The translations under genes were made by a program, and so were the position numbers. Shown in pieces: positions 32,807 through 44,300 of a stretch of DNA of 64,000 nt (within the stretch, counting starts at the first letter, position 1; each line of letters opens with the position of its first letter). A model generated the notes under the pieces. It made no database searches. It had not been told where the DNA came from and saw only the letters and a program-made list of their open reading frames with translations. This DNA comes from Saussurea involucrata (taxonomy: Eukaryota; Streptophyta; Magnoliopsida; Asterales; Asteraceae): positions 59,178,820-59,242,819 of the forward strand of contig CM066315.1 in assembly GCA_033807775.1 (NCBI GenBank). Reading direction: 5' to 3'.

Positions 32807-34875
32807 TGTAACACCCTAAAATTCAGGGCCAATTTAAACCTCAAAATACACGCGTTATGATCATCAAAATATCAGACTTTTATAAACCAAAGGATCATAA
32901 GTAAGTTTCTATATATACACAAGGTAGATTAACTTAAATAATCTGATCAATCTAATTATACATCACAATAAGATTAACTAGATTATCTAAGGATTGTCCC
33001 AAAAGTCATCAAAAGAATATCCTGATCCTTCGTTATTGCCAAGTCTGATTTCCTCCAACTGAAGTCTCACTTCCCAAACTATTTCCCAGAGCCTGTACCT
33101 GGTAAGACAGTTTAATTTGAAACATTAGGCTTTCGCCTAGTGAGATTATCCAAATTAAATTAAAATTTAACAACTAAATATTAACAGGTATATCAACCTG
33201 TTATCAGCCATCTCACCAAACCAAGCTCTTATCAACCATTGGAATCCACCTATTCACTTACTTATGACTAATTCATCTAGTCATCATACTACCAACAAGA
33301 ATTACTATAAATCCCACCGGACTTATAAATAACTCTAACTCCCAGAAATTACAGTTTCCAAACCTGTTTCTTTCTGAATTAAGATTACAATTTCTCAACA
33401 ATGAAGATATCTCATCTTTCGTTTGAAATGGGAATCACAACTCTAAGTCTGCTATTCCTCATTTCATTTTCTCCCCACCTTGAATCACTGGTCCCCCCAA
33501 TGAGATTTTATCGCGATCAACAACCACCAGAGACCCTCACAGATGATTCAAGATTCACTCCAACAACTAGAAATACATCCCAACAGTCCCTGGCTAGTAA
33601 ACAGTTCTCATTATACCGTACTTTATGCCCACTAGACCAGATGTATATTTCTAGCCAACGCCACACAATAATTGTGTATCATCACTCTTTCTATTGTATA
33701 CTAAAGCTATACAATTCAACATATATTCTATATCTCTATGTACAGAATATTAATTTCAACGATTATCCCCACTTTGCCATTTAGCATCGGGGATCAACAT
33801 CTCAATAATTAACCACAGCTCCAGACTCATAAATAAGTCCTTACAATTTAACACAACATGGTTTTTACATCAACAACAGAGTTATAAACATATAACAAAT
33901 AGCATATACATATCAGATTGTATTCCACATAAAAGCTTCAAACTACTACTGAAAGTCCAAAACTTTTCGCAAGCTACTGTAGCGAAAAGCTACACTTTTC
34001 GCAAGCCAAAGCTGCGAAAAGTCCTCTATTCGCAACCCACTGTTGCGAAAACCTTACTTTTCGCAACCCTCTATTGCGAAAACCCCCACTTTTCGCAACC
34101 CTTAGTTGCGAAAACTCTACTTTTCGCAACCCTCTATTGCGAAAAGATTACTGTTCATCGTCACTTTCATCTGTTAAGCCAGTCTCGATTTTTCTTAACC
34201 ATTAAGCATTCTAAGTGGTTCAATAACAAATACAACACCTCTATTAACATTCTCATTGCTTAATTTTAAAGAAAGTTGAATAACTCACCTTAATGAAACT
34301 GAGCTCTGATCGATATCTTCACAGCTTCAATTAAATCTTCCCAAAACAGTTCTAAACAAATAATTATGCAATTAATTAACTTCCTTACAAGAATCAGTAA
34401 AAGGATTCAAGTTTCTTACCTCAATTTCGAATCAAAAGCTTACTTTCTTCTTCTCCTTCTCGATATCTATCTCTCTGTCTCGTTCTCTCTATATTTCTCT
34501 GTTCTAACTTATTTTTCTTTTTGTTAAACAAATAACCAAGGAAATCAGTATTCAAATACTGATTAATCCCCATGTGACACCTCATTTTAATTTAATGAGT
34601 CATAACCCATTTTCCACTATATACCCCAAACTTTCAAAAAAATGACACTACAAACCCTCAAACTTTAAAGAAATAACATAACACACCTCATGCATAAATA
34701 AAACTCATAATAATAACCCTTAAGTTAATATTCTCAAAAGAAATCTTTAAACTTTCAACATTTGTATTTTAACCCTAATTGAATAATAATACTCTATATA
34801 ATTCAAGGTTACTCCAAATATAATTACATTCTAAATCTTATTTAAAATAATAATAACAAAATTTAGGATGTTACA
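32807..34875. mobile_element. Solo LTR, 2069 bp, inside the Sirevirus late ORF
   Basis: Ends TGTAACACCCTAAAATTC and TTTAGGATGTTACA, flanked by the 5-bp duplication CGCGT (32802-32806 and 34876-34880). There is no PBS or internal region. It contains a hairpin array (33963-34146). A 925-bp segment starting at 34147 is duplicated at 22916. An ORF at 33401-33784 inside it has no recognised family. Confidence 0.88.
33963..34146. repeat. Six-unit hairpin array, 31-32 bp period
   Basis: Units start at about 33963, 33995, 34026, 34057, 34089 and 34120. Most consist of CTTTTCGCAA, a short loop, and TTGCGAAAAG, so each unit is its own stem-loop of 8-9 bp; the third unit has a variant left arm. The period is close to three helical turns. 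The right edge is a rearrangement breakpoint in the duplicate at 22472/22916. Confidence 0.88.
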
Positions 34876-34880
34876 CGCGT

Positions 34881-35917
34881 ATATACTCTAATTTAAGGGT
34901 TTTGTTCGTGGCATATTTCAGAAGCTTCTTTGACAGAGGTCTGCAGTGGGAGTAGCCATCTATATGATCGGTGGGGATGTTTTTGTTCATTGGGAACTGT
35001 TTGGGAGTCGGCCCTTCCATTGGCCAGTTCTGTATCATCAACAGAGGTTCGAACAGGACTCCCAATATCCTTTGGAATTGCAGAGGTGGTAGAAACTTAG
35101 GATCGTTCTCTTTTACCCTTCTGGTGTTGTTCTTTCTGTCGATCATATTGATTATCTCCTGCATCATGATGGTCGAGTAATCGAGTGGGAGATCGTAGTA
35201 GACCCCATACATGATGGTTAAGATCTGATGCGAGCTCTGGTCAATGCTGCCTATCTTCCCTGTCAGGCATCTGTTGAGGATCGAAAACAAGGTGTTCCAC
35301 AGAGGTGGTAGTCTGCCTCTGCGGAAGTCATTTCTCTTCCTAAGTTGGGTGTTGTACCCAAGCATTTCTACAAAACGACAGAGCTCGTCGTCTGTTGGTT
35401 GTTCTGCATATCTCTTCATTCCAAGAAGACCCCATGTTGGTAGGTTGAACTCAAGTGAGAACATCGTTCTATTAAACTTGATTTCCAAATGTTCAGATTT
35501 GTCAGGCTTGGAGATGTACCCTTTGATAAGAGAATCATCTTTATCATATCGGCAACTTTGCCAAAACTGGTTCAAATACCTAGCAGGTATTTTCTTTGGG
35601 GTTCTTGAAAGTAAAGGGAAGAGGATATGATTTTCTATGATGTTTAGAAGAAGGGCATGGGCTTCGCCGAAAGCAGTGGGTGAGGGGACCAAGTAGCAAT
35701 TGTTTGATTTGATTGGCAGTACCTTTTCGAAATGATCCTTTGCTATAAAGTTTTGAAGATGTGTGGTCGGAGCAAAGTCAGCTGTGTCGCCGAAATCTTC
35801 TTGTTCAATATTTTTGGCGAGATGGGGGTTTTCTGAATGTTCCGAATGAGCAGGTGAATGTTCTGGTGAGTTCGCCGGAGAGTGTGCAGGGGAGTTAACT
35901 TGAGAAGATGAAGCCAT
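34881..35917 (-). pseudogene. Late ORF of Sirevirus S2 (post-pol), N-terminal part
   Basis: The preferred start ATG at 35917 (context ACCAAATGGCT) gives MASSSQ followed by a Ser-Pro-His/Asn/Glu repeat tract (SPAHSPANSPEHSPAHS) and then about 300 residues of conserved-looking sequence ('KKIPARYLNQFWQSCRYDKDD', 'RLPPLWNTLFSILNRCL', 'MYGVYYDLPLDYSTIMMQEI'). This resembles an ORF family I recall from Asteraceae retrotransposons, often mislabelled as longin-domain protein. No membrane segment is visible, so I do not call it envelope-like. The solo LTR at 34875 interrupts it; the remainder is at 32341-32806. It lies about 1.4 kb downstream of pol in the same direction. Role unknown. Confidence 0.65.
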
Positions 35918-35982
35918 TTGGTAAGAAGAATAGGATTCTTGCAAGCTTTTGCAGGGTTTCGCCGGAGAAGAATGAGAGTTTG

Positions 35983-36160
35983 TAAAGGTTTTATGAGAAG
36001 GTAAGCTTGGGTTTTATATGAGTGTAAAATGGTAGAATTCGAAAGAGTAAAAATATATGGCAATGGATAAATATTTGGAATCCGTACTCGAGTTAGAACG
36101 GCGGGTTCAACTTTCCATAGAAAACGTTCCATGTACGCCCAATGAAAAAGAGACACGTAG
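35983..36160 (-). promoter_or_regulatory. Promoter-like region upstream of the Sirevirus late ORF
   Basis: On the minus strand a TATA element ATATAAAAC (36011-36018) lies about 95 bp before the ATG at 35917, and an ACGTGTC G-box/ABRE-like site lies further upstream (36152-36158). The intervening leader is C/T-rich with CTCTCATTCTTCTCC. The layout is that of an ordinary plant RNA polymerase II promoter. Activity is inferred. Confidence 0.45.
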
Positions 36161-36164
36161 GCCA

Positions 36165-37334
36165 TGTCAGAGGATGACAGGACGTCGTGCGCGGCCCATT
36201 AATGCTAGGCGCGTGGGGTTGTTCTTAGCCATATGAATTTCACTCTCAGTAAAAGTAATCGTTATTATTACAGAAATGCCCAAGTTGCAGATTGACAGAA
36301 CCTCTGTGGTTTACAGAAGCTCTGTGATTTTGAAAAACTTGAAGTTCATGCCTCATATATCTCATTGTTATCATGACTCTGTAGGTTCTTCTTTAACCAA
36401 AACATTTGTAAAGGCATTGGAGAGGATCGATAGGATTTTAGTGAAGAATTTTTACTCTGAGGTTTTGTGGCTCTGTTGGAACTTGCAGAAGTTCTGTCAG
36501 GGCCAGCAGAAGCTCTATGAGTGAAAATTTCTCATAACTAAAAATCTATTAACAAATTTGATCATCCAAGTTTTGATTTGCATTAAGAAATGTTTTTCGG
36601 ACATATTTGAAAGTTGATGTCCGAGAAAACTGTTATGAAAAAAGTTTTGTTCGAGAAGGTCATGGTGTGTGTGTTCGGTTTCCGAGATAACATTCCAAAA
36701 GATCGATAGAGGCTAAATTTGCGATTACAGAGCATATTTCTGGCAGAACCTCTGTTGAGCTCAGCAGAAGCTCCATGACCTCAAATTTCTCATAACTCGA
36801 ATTTTATGAAACTTTTTGATCTTTTGATTTTTGACATGTTATTCACAGTATTTTTAGGACATATTTGACAATTCGTGTCCTAGAAAACTATTTTAAAAAA
36901 TCTTTTGTACGAGAGACATACCTTTTGGTTCTTCTATTCTCGGCAGTGATGTCTGACTTCTGTTGATATAGATTCATTGACACTCTTCTTTGGCTCCCCC
37001 TTGAAAGATTTACCTCTGTAGATCATTTCAGGGTCCCTTTTTGCTCCCCTTTGATCTAATCACCTCTGTAGATCAAGTAATTTCCTTTTTGCTCCCCCTT
37101 GACCTATGCTTGGATCAAAGAATGATAAGTTTTGCATAGAACATAGGTCATGTTTTCCAGAGGTTCTGTAGGGGTCGTCAGAGGATCTGAGCAGACCCAC
37201 AGAAGTTCTGTGTTTCCAAGATTTTTTTTAAGATTGAGAATTTACATACAGAAAGAAATCAATCAAAGCAGTAAGTAAAGCAATAGAGATATATACATAT
37301 TTACAGAAGATAAAGCTATACTTACAGAGGATGT
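36165..37334 (-). other. Spacer between pol and late ORF, with PPT-like tracts and CAGANNNTCTG motifs
   Basis: Minus-strand GGGGGAGC-like tracts at about 36994, 37043 (four G) and 37091 are the Sirevirus multiple-PPT signature. Inverted motifs of the form CAGA-3-TCTG occur at 36296, 36314, 36486, 36744, 37158, 37179 and 37200. No ORF of merit. Confidence 0.7.
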
Positions 37335-38867
37335 TCACGTCATATTAATCATTCCTAACTTACCCACCAAGAAATTGAATCTTTTCTCATCTAAAGCTTT
37401 GGTGAATAAGTCCGCGAGTTGGTATTCTGTGGGCACGAAATGCATCTCGATTGTACCGTATTCAACATGATGTTTCAAGAAGTGGTACCTTATATCGATA
37501 TGCTTGGTTTTTGAATGTTGCACTGGATTGGCAGAGATGGCAATGACACTCTTGGAATCACAGAAGATGGGTATTTTTAGTAGGATGTGGCCGTAGTCTT
37601 TTAGCTGAGTCTTCATCCACAGAACCTGAGAACAACAGCTAGCAGCAACAACGTATTCAGCCTCTGCCGTAGATGTTGAGACACAATTCTGCTTCTTGGA
37701 GGTCCAACTGACTAGTTTACCACCTAGGAATTGACAACTCCCAGAGGTACTCTTTCTGTCGAGCATGCATCCTCCATAGTCTGAATCTGTATAGGCTTTA
37801 AGACAAAAACCAGAGTTCTGTGGATACCAGAGACCAAGATTTTTGGTCCCCTTTAGGTATCTAAAGATTCTCTTAACAGCATCATAATGTGATTTCTTAG
37901 GATTAGCTTGATAACGTGCACAAAGACATGTGGCATGCATAATGTCAGGTCTGCTTGCAGTTAAGTATAACAGAGATCCAATCATGCCTCTATAAAGAGT
38001 GCATTCTACAGAGATGCCATCTGGATCTAAGAATAACTTATTTCCAGTGGCCATTGGAGTTTTCATTGCAGAGGTATCAGAGAGGCTATACATGGAAAGA
38101 ATGTCAGAGACATATTTGGCCTGATTTATAAAAATTCCTTCTGACGATTGTTTGATTTGGAGTCCTAGGAAGAATGTTAATTCTCCCATCATACTCATTT
38201 CAAACTCACTCTGCATGAGTTTTTCAAAACTTTTGCACTCTTCTGTATTAGTAGACCCAAAAATTATGTCGTCCACGTAGATTTGTACTAGCATTATTTC
38301 ACTATTTTTACGTTTATAGAATAAGGTTGTATCCGTTGTACCTCTGTCGTAGCCATTGACTAGAAGAAAGGTAGAAAGTCGTTCGTACCATGCTCTTGGA
38401 GCCTGTTTCAGTCCGTACAGAGCCTTTTCAAGGTAGTATACATGCCTTGGGAACTTCGAGCTTTCAAACCCTGGTGGCTGATTTACGTAAACCTCTTCTT
38501 GGATTTCACCGTTGAGAAAAGCTGATTTTACGTCCATCTGATAAACTTTAAATCCTCTGTGGGCTGCGAAGGCTAAGAATATTCTTATTGCTTCGAGCCG
38601 TGCGACAGGGGCAAAAGTCTCATCGTAGTCTATGCCTTCTTCTTGTCTATATCCCTTGGCCACTAATCGTGCTTTGTTTCTGATGACCATTCCATCTTCA
38701 TCCTTCTTATTTCTGTAGACCCACTTAGTCCCAATGGCCTGTTTCCCTCGTGGCAGAGGTACTAAAGTCCATACTCTGTTACGCTCAAACTGCAGAAGTT
38801 CTTCTTGCATGGCGTCTACCCAGTTTGGGTCATCTAGGGCTTCAAAAATCTTCTTTGGTTCTATCAT
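37335..38867 (-). CDS. pol: Reverse transcriptase-RNaseH segment of Sirevirus S2 pol
   Basis: 510 codons from the first in-frame Met; the polyprotein frame is continuous upstream to the stop at 39195. The Ty1/copia RT domain opens with 'WVDAMQEELLQFERNRVWTLV', has 'YQMDVKSAFLNG', 'YGLKQAPRAWY' and the catalytic 'YVDDIIFGS'. RNaseH follows with acidic residues in 'YTDSDYGG', 'STAEAEY' and 'FCDSKS', and the end 'VPTEYQLADLFTKAL'. It makes cDNA from element RNA in virus-like particles and removes the template RNA. All visible catalytic motifs are intact. Being downstream of a nonsense codon and a frameshift, it is unlikely to be made from this copy as a full polyprotein. Confidence 0.93.
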   Translation of the reverse strand: MIEPKKIFEALDDPNWVDAMQEELLQFERNRVWTLVPLPRGKQAIGTKWVYRNKKDEDGMVIRNKARLVAKGYRQEEGIDYDETFAPVARLEAIRIFLAFAAHRGFKVYQMDVKSAFLNGEIQEEVYVNQPPGFESSKFPRHVYYLEKALYGLKQAPRAWYERLSTFLLVNGYDRGTTDTTLFYKRKNSEIMLVQIYVDDIIFGSTNTEECKSFEKLMQSEFEMSMMGELTFFLGLQIKQSSEGIFINQAKYVSDILSMYSLSDTSAMKTPMATGNKLFLDPDGISVECTLYRGMIGSLLYLTASRPDIMHATCLCARYQANPKKSHYDAVKRIFRYLKGTKNLGLWYPQNSGFCLKAYTDSDYGGCMLDRKSTSGSCQFLGGKLVSWTSKKQNCVSTSTAEAEYVVAASCCSQVLWMKTQLKDYGHILLKIPIFCDSKSVIAISANPVQHSKTKHIDIRYHFLKHHVEYGTIEMHFVPTEYQLADLFTKALDEKRFNFLVGKLGMINMT

Positions 38868-39194
38868 ACTGATAAAATTTGTAAAGAAACAAAAATTAGC
38901 AGTGGCAGATCTGGTTTTTACTGTGTCAGAAGGTTCACCGATTATTTGGCTTGGAGGATGGATTTTTGTCCACTTAGTTGTGCGTGGAAGGTGGTCACCA
39001 ATGTCATCGAATCTTTCTTCAGAGGCTTCTTGTTGTTGTTGTTCTTCTTCTTGTATAGCCTCTGTAGTAGTGCGTGCCTTTGTAGTTGATCTTACAGCTT
39101 GTGGAATGATTGGTATGAGAGGTGGTGGAGTTTGTTCCTCTGAGGACGTATAGACTTGGTCCTCTATATCCTCTGTAATTGGTTCCTCTGTGGA

Positions 39195-40800
39195 TTATGA
39201 AGTTTGATTTTCAGCAGCTTCTGTGGTCGTTTTCCTCGTTGTTTCATCTTCTGCGGTCTCTACCTCGGCATTTGCATCTGTAGTATTTATAGAAGAAGAT
39301 GAAGCATTATTTGGACCAGTTAGAGTCATACCTGTAGGATTTTGACCGATGGAAGATGATTCTTCAGAAGCTCTGTTTGTTCTAACAGAGGGATCAATGT
39401 CGTCGTGGAACATCTCTAAAAATAGAAGATTTAAGTCTTCTTTCGTTTGCGAGATGCCAGAGGTTTCCCTTTTAAGTCCGAGTTCTGAACTGATTTGCTC
39501 AGAAGTCTTCTGGAATGAATCATCAAAAGAAACATTGATGCTTTCTACGATTTTGCGAGACCTTGTAAAGAATGCTCTGTAGGCTTTGGAAGTGGCAGAG
39601 TATCCAATGAATTTGCCTTCGTCAGCTTTTAGCTCAAACTTTCCTCTGGAATCTCTGTCGTTTAAAACAAAGCATTTACATCCGAACACATGGAAAAATT
39701 TGATGTTTGACCGCCTTTTGTTGATCAATTCGTAAGGAGTCTTGAGGTGTCTTTTCACAATGGTTGAACGGTTCTGTGTATAACAGGCGGTAGAAATCGC
39801 TTCTGCCCAAAAGTTCATCGGTAATCCGCATGCTGATTGCATAGCTCTTGCGGCCTCCACGAACGTTCGATTCTTTCTTTCGACTACGCCGTTCTGCTGT
39901 GGAGTACGTGCGGCAGAGAAGTTCTGTGATATTCCTTCTGTAGAAAGATAGGCTTCAATGACAGAGTTTTTAAATTCTGTGCCATTGTCACTTCTTAACT
40001 TCTGTATTCTGCATTCATAAAGAACTTGGATTCTTTTCATTAGATTAATCAAGATGATTGGAACATCTGATTTCTTTCGAACAAATTCAACCCATGTGAA
40101 ACGAGAATACTCATCAATTAAGACAAGTATGTATTTTTTGCCACCTGCTCTGTATGGCAATGGGACCGCAGAGGTCGACATGAAGCATGTACAGAGGCCT
40201 AGTGCAAGACACATCTGTTTTGCCTCTGTGGGAAGCTCTTTTGAGTTTTCCCATTTCACAGGCAGAACACAAGTGATCCTTATTAAATTTAACATTTGGC
40301 AAACCTTTAACTAGATCAAGTTTTACCAGTTTATCCAAGGAGTGAAAGTTTAAGTGACAGAACCTGTTATGCCATAACCAGGCTTCTTTACTTTCGCAAG
40401 CTACAAGGAAAACTTTGTCCTTGGTTTTTGAACAAAAATTCATCAGATACAGATCACCTCTTCTTTCGGCTCGCAGAGGTTCCATTCCTGTGTCTTCACT
40501 TTGCAGAGAGCAGAAAGTTCTTTTGAATAACACATCGAATCCTGTATCACAGAGTTGACTTACACTGAGTAGGTTGTGTTTAAGGCCATTCACATATGCA
40601 ACTTTGTATACAGAGACGTTTTCCTTCTGTATGACTCCATAGCCTTTGATGTGTCCCTTCTTGTCGTCTCCAAAAGTTACAGATCCACCATCGTGTGTTT
40701 CTTTGTACGTGGATAGTAAACTTCTGTCGCCAGTCATGTGCCTTGAGCATCCGGAGTCAAGATACCAAATTGGCACAAACCGCTTCTGTAAGACAATCAC
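39195..40800 (-). pseudogene. pol: Protease-integrase segment of Sirevirus S2 pol, with one frameshift and one stop
   Basis: The frame from 40800 holds the aspartic protease site 'WYLDSGCSRHMTG', then the pre-integrase zinc finger (WHNRFCHLN and LCSACEMGK) and the start of integrase ('LHVDLCGP'). A one-base shift near 40150 moves to the 39195-40295 frame, where the integrase core continues with the D-D-E residues in 'DEYSRFTWVEF', 'LRSDNGTEF' and 'TPQQNGVVERKNR'. The frame then reaches a TAA at 39195-39197, after which it stays open in the same frame into RT. Integrase joins the cDNA to host DNA; the protease matures the polyprotein. The upstream gag frame ends at 40797, overlapping this segment by 4 bases. 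Confidence 0.85.
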
Positions 40801-42068
40801 AGAGACTTAGGTACCCATATCCACATGGGTCCAATATTGTTAGAATTTTTCAAGTTTGCCTTAGCATTCCTGAAATACATTTTATCTTTTGAAGAAAAAT
40901 CAGATTGTTTCTCTCTAGGTTCTGACTCTGGAGTTTGAATTTTAGTGGAGCGTAAGCAATCTGGACTTGAGAAGTGATTATTCAATTTGAACATAAGATC
41001 AAAGCAATGACAGTATTTAATATGAGACGTGATTTGTTTGAACTTTTCATTGAATTTATTGAACTGAACCACAGAGGCATTACATTCTTTTTTAACATTA
41101 GATTTCCTATTACAAGAAGATCTATGAATACTAGAATGTTGTTTGCAAAAGTCTTGTTTAGGTCCTGCCTTCTGTGAGTCTCTTCTGTGGTGAACATCTT
41201 TCTTCACTGTCACAGAGGAAAAATATTTGTTAGCTTCAAGCCTTTTTCCCTTTTGTTGCCAAGAGGGATTCTCTTTAATTTGCTTTAAAGGCTTTGAAAA
41301 TTTTGAGCTTTTAGGATTTTCAGAGGCCTTTTTCAGATTATCAAGCTCTGTAGAGGTTTTGACTTGTATACACATTTTGAGAAAATCTGGACAAATATGT
41401 ATCTCTGTGATTTTCTCTTTTGGAGAAATTGTTCTGTTAAGAACCTCAGAGGAGAATTTAACATCCTCTGTGTCACAGTGAACTATCCCTGATTTAGAAT
41501 CAGTCTCTGAGTCGTCAGAGGATGAATCGTCCTCATATACAGAGGTTGAGTCATCTCTTTCGACAGAGGCTGGATTTTCTGAGCATGTATCGTACGAGCT
41601 TTCTTCCTCTGTAGAATAACTTTCATAGATGGCAGAGGTTTCTGATGAGATCTCTTCAGCGAGAATTTGATCTATAGAAGATGTACAGAGATTTTCTAAA
41701 ACATTTGATTTAAAAACTTCCAAAATTTCTTTTTCAATTGATTCTTTAAGTTTTTCTTCTGAAAAGATGGGTTTAAACTCAGGAGCTTTTGCAGATAATT
41801 TCTTTTCGACATTTATCATACAGACAAAAGCGACCTGTGTTTGAGTCTCTGGTTTACCAAACTTAAAGATACCAATCTGATCTTGTGTTTTCAGATATTT
41901 CTTTGGTTTGATTCCTCTATTGACAGAGGTTGAAGATGATGAATCTGTGTTTTCAAAACATACATTGATCATCTTCGTATGTTTCCTCAAGTGAGGTTCT
42001 GCAGAGATTTTAACCCTTTTACTTACAGAGAGTAAGTTTGGAAAATTTGGTTTATTTGTTTTTCCCAA
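40797..42068 (-). pseudogene. gag: C-terminal gag extension of Sirevirus S2
   Basis: 423 codons of Lys/Ser/Glu-rich sequence with an acidic stretch (YEDDSSSDDSETDS) and a closing 'MWIWVPKSL' immediately before protease. The long gag C-terminal region is a Sirevirus trait. It is separated from 42240-42707 by about 170 bp of frame-broken sequence, so the gag polyprotein is interrupted here. No enzyme motif. Confidence 0.65.
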
Positions 42069-42239
42069 ATCAAATAGAGAGGACAGAGGTTTTAGTCTTT
42101 TATTTTCAACACCTAAGGTAATATCACTGTACCCTATGCCTCATCTTGCTATTTGGGAGTTTACCTTTTCATACACCTTCTGTGCATCTTTATAGTTTTT
42201 AAGTAAAACTTCTCTTCTTAGAAGATATTGCCAAAGTAC

Positions 42240-42707
42240 TTATCTCTCTCTTTGAAAGTATTCTTTGAGAGCTCTTATGTCAGTTGTTTCACTCCTAGAA
42301 ACTGAAAGCTCTTTTGTTTTGATTTTTAAAGCAGAGGTTAATTCAGAAATTTGCCTTTTTAAAGGATCTATATTTTTGCTCCAATATTTTTCTACTCTTT
42401 CCTTTTCTTCAAAATTTTTGGCTTTTTCTTGAGTGAGAAGCCTTACTTCTCTCTCAGTAAAGGTGAGTCTTTTCTGAATGCTTTCATTTATCTCTTTTAG
42501 TTCAATCAGTTCAATGTTAAGTTTAATTGAATCATTATCTACAGATTTAGTACAAGAGGTAGAGTTTGAAATGGATACCTCATTGTTAGTGCCAGAGTCG
42601 ACTTCTGCCATGCCACAGAACAGGGCATTTGTGGTGATTTCATTATCAGAGGTAGAGTCTGACTCGAAGTCCTCCTTGTTTGCTTCAGAATGCCCTTTGT
42701 TCGCCAT
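42240..42707 (-). pseudogene. gag: Coiled-coil segment of Sirevirus S2 gag
   Basis: 155 codons with an acidic start (ANKEDFESDSTSDNE) and a heptad-like coiled coil ('LIELKEINESIQKRLTFTEREVRLL'). It is the direct continuation of gag, separated only by a one-base slip in a ten-T run at 42736-42745. Likely a multimerisation region. Confidence 0.65.
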
Positions 42708-44017
42708 TAGGGATTTTTGCGCATAATATTCAGCCTTTTTTTTTTGTAAAAAGTTGAGTCCCTCTGTGGGCGATTTTGTCTACTTCTGCATTCTTTTGCG
42801 AAATGGCCTGGCTTGCCGCAGTTAAAACAACCTTGAGAGGTGTTTCCAGTTCGATCGTCGGACTTCTGTTGATCTCCACCTTTCTCTGTTCGGCATTCGT
42901 TTGCGTAATGACCAGGCTTACCACATTTGTAGCATTCTTGTGTGTGGCCTACCTTGTCATCTGACCTCTGTCGGTCATTTCCTCTGTAGTTTCTGTCGCT
43001 CGACCTCTGTTGGTCATCATTTCTGTAGTCTGACCTCTGTCGGTCACTCGATTCTTCTCTTCTTCCATCATCTCTTCTACCGCTCTGGTTGTCTCTGCTA
43101 TATCTGTCATTTCCAGAATTCCTTTGGTTACCTCTGAACTCTCTTGTCAATAGAGCCAATGATTTAGCTAATGACGCAAGAGTTATCTCTTCCTCTATCA
43201 GCTCGTCTTCTTCGCTATCAACCATCACTATCTTCTTCTTCTCCTCTGTTGCTCTCTTATTTCTCGGTCTTTCTGTAGCCTCTATTGATTTACTAACCAA
43301 TGCGTATGGTGCATTGGTTAGTGTTTTAGCCTGTGCTATTTGAGGCTCTTGTGCAGCTAGTGTTCCATAGAGATCAGAGAGTGTCCATGAGTCTAGATCT
43401 TGGTTTGTTTGTAAAGACATAGACAGTTGAAGCCACTCATCATTCAGGCTCTTTAGAAACATGACGTTATTTTCTTCCGAGGTTCTATGAATGCCAGACT
43501 TTCTGCATTTGTTTATGAGGGAGTTGAACCGGTCGTATGTTGTTTGCAGAGATTCTGTTGTAGAGGCTCTGAAGGCATGATATTCATTTATGTATTGTGC
43601 CCTTCGGTTCTTCTGTGTTTTAGCACCCCCTTCCAACTGTCTTTCTAATTCTTTCCAAAGATCGTGCGCTGTTTCGCATGCATCTAAGGATTGAAAAAGT
43701 TCGTTGGGGATAGCCATGATCAATATTCTTTTTGTTTTCTGTGCAACTTCATCTTCCGCCTTATCTTCATTTGACCATTCTCTTTTTGGCTTAGGTTTTT
43801 GATGTTCAGGGATTTCAGGAGATTCAGCAGTAGCTGGTACACGTGGCATAGTTATCATAGGGACCGGAGGAGGATTGTAAAGATATTGTTTGAGAGTTTT
43901 TTCAGTACCCTCAAAGAAATGAACCATTCTTATCTTCCATTGAGGATACTCATCTCGAAGGAGAGTAGGAGGTTTGGTTAATGAGCCAGCAGTGAAAAAG
44001 TTATTGGTATTTGTCAT
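42707..44017 (-). pseudogene. gag: Gag of Sirevirus S2 (capsid and nucleocapsid)
   Basis: 436 codons from the ATG at 44017, about 270 bp from the primer site. N-terminal 'LTKPPTLLRDEYPQWKIRMVHFFEG', then a UBN2-type copia gag domain ('HDLWKELERQLEGG', 'LQTTYDRFNSLINKCRK', 'WTLSDLYGTLAAQEPQI'). An Arg/Asp/Ser repeat (SDRQRSDYRNDDQQRS) follows and two CCHC knuckles, CYKCGKPGHYANEC and CFNCGKPGHFAKEC. It forms particles and binds element RNA. The frame ends prematurely at 42707 because of the homopolymer slip described for the next segment; otherwise no lesion is seen. Confidence 0.85.
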
Positions 44018-44286
44018 TGTAAAAGTTTTTTCAGGGGTTCAGAAAGGATAATATGATGAAAGATTTATGAGTATGAAGATCTGGAAGGATTTATGGGTAA
44101 TAACTAATATCCAGAATTACTTTACTGGTGTTCTAACCTGGAAAAATGGTTTCTATCAGAATGAATCGAAGAGTGATAGGAAAACAGAAACCTTTTTAAT
44201 TATGATGAAGAGTAGGTTAAAAACAGAATGAAATCTATCAATAATGTTGTCAAACGAGGATCACTTGATATTGAAAATCAAGCTAT

Positions 44287-44298
44287 GCTCTGATACCA
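44287..44298 (-). other. Primer-binding site, initiator-Met tRNA (S2)
   Basis: Minus-strand TGGTATCAGAGC, two bases from the LTR end at 44301. Confidence 0.9.
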
Positions 44299-44300
44299 AT

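Noticed and set aside
33401..33784. 127-codon ORF in the solo LTR
   Set aside because: Isolated, no domain; lies within a repeat with defined ends.
33963..34146. Possible CRISPR-like array
   Set aside because: Units are short hairpins with no unique spacers, inside a plant solo LTR with target duplication.
34881..35917. Envelope-like function for the Sirevirus late ORF
   Set aside because: No signal peptide or membrane segment is visible, and the C-terminal part has NLS-like basic clusters.
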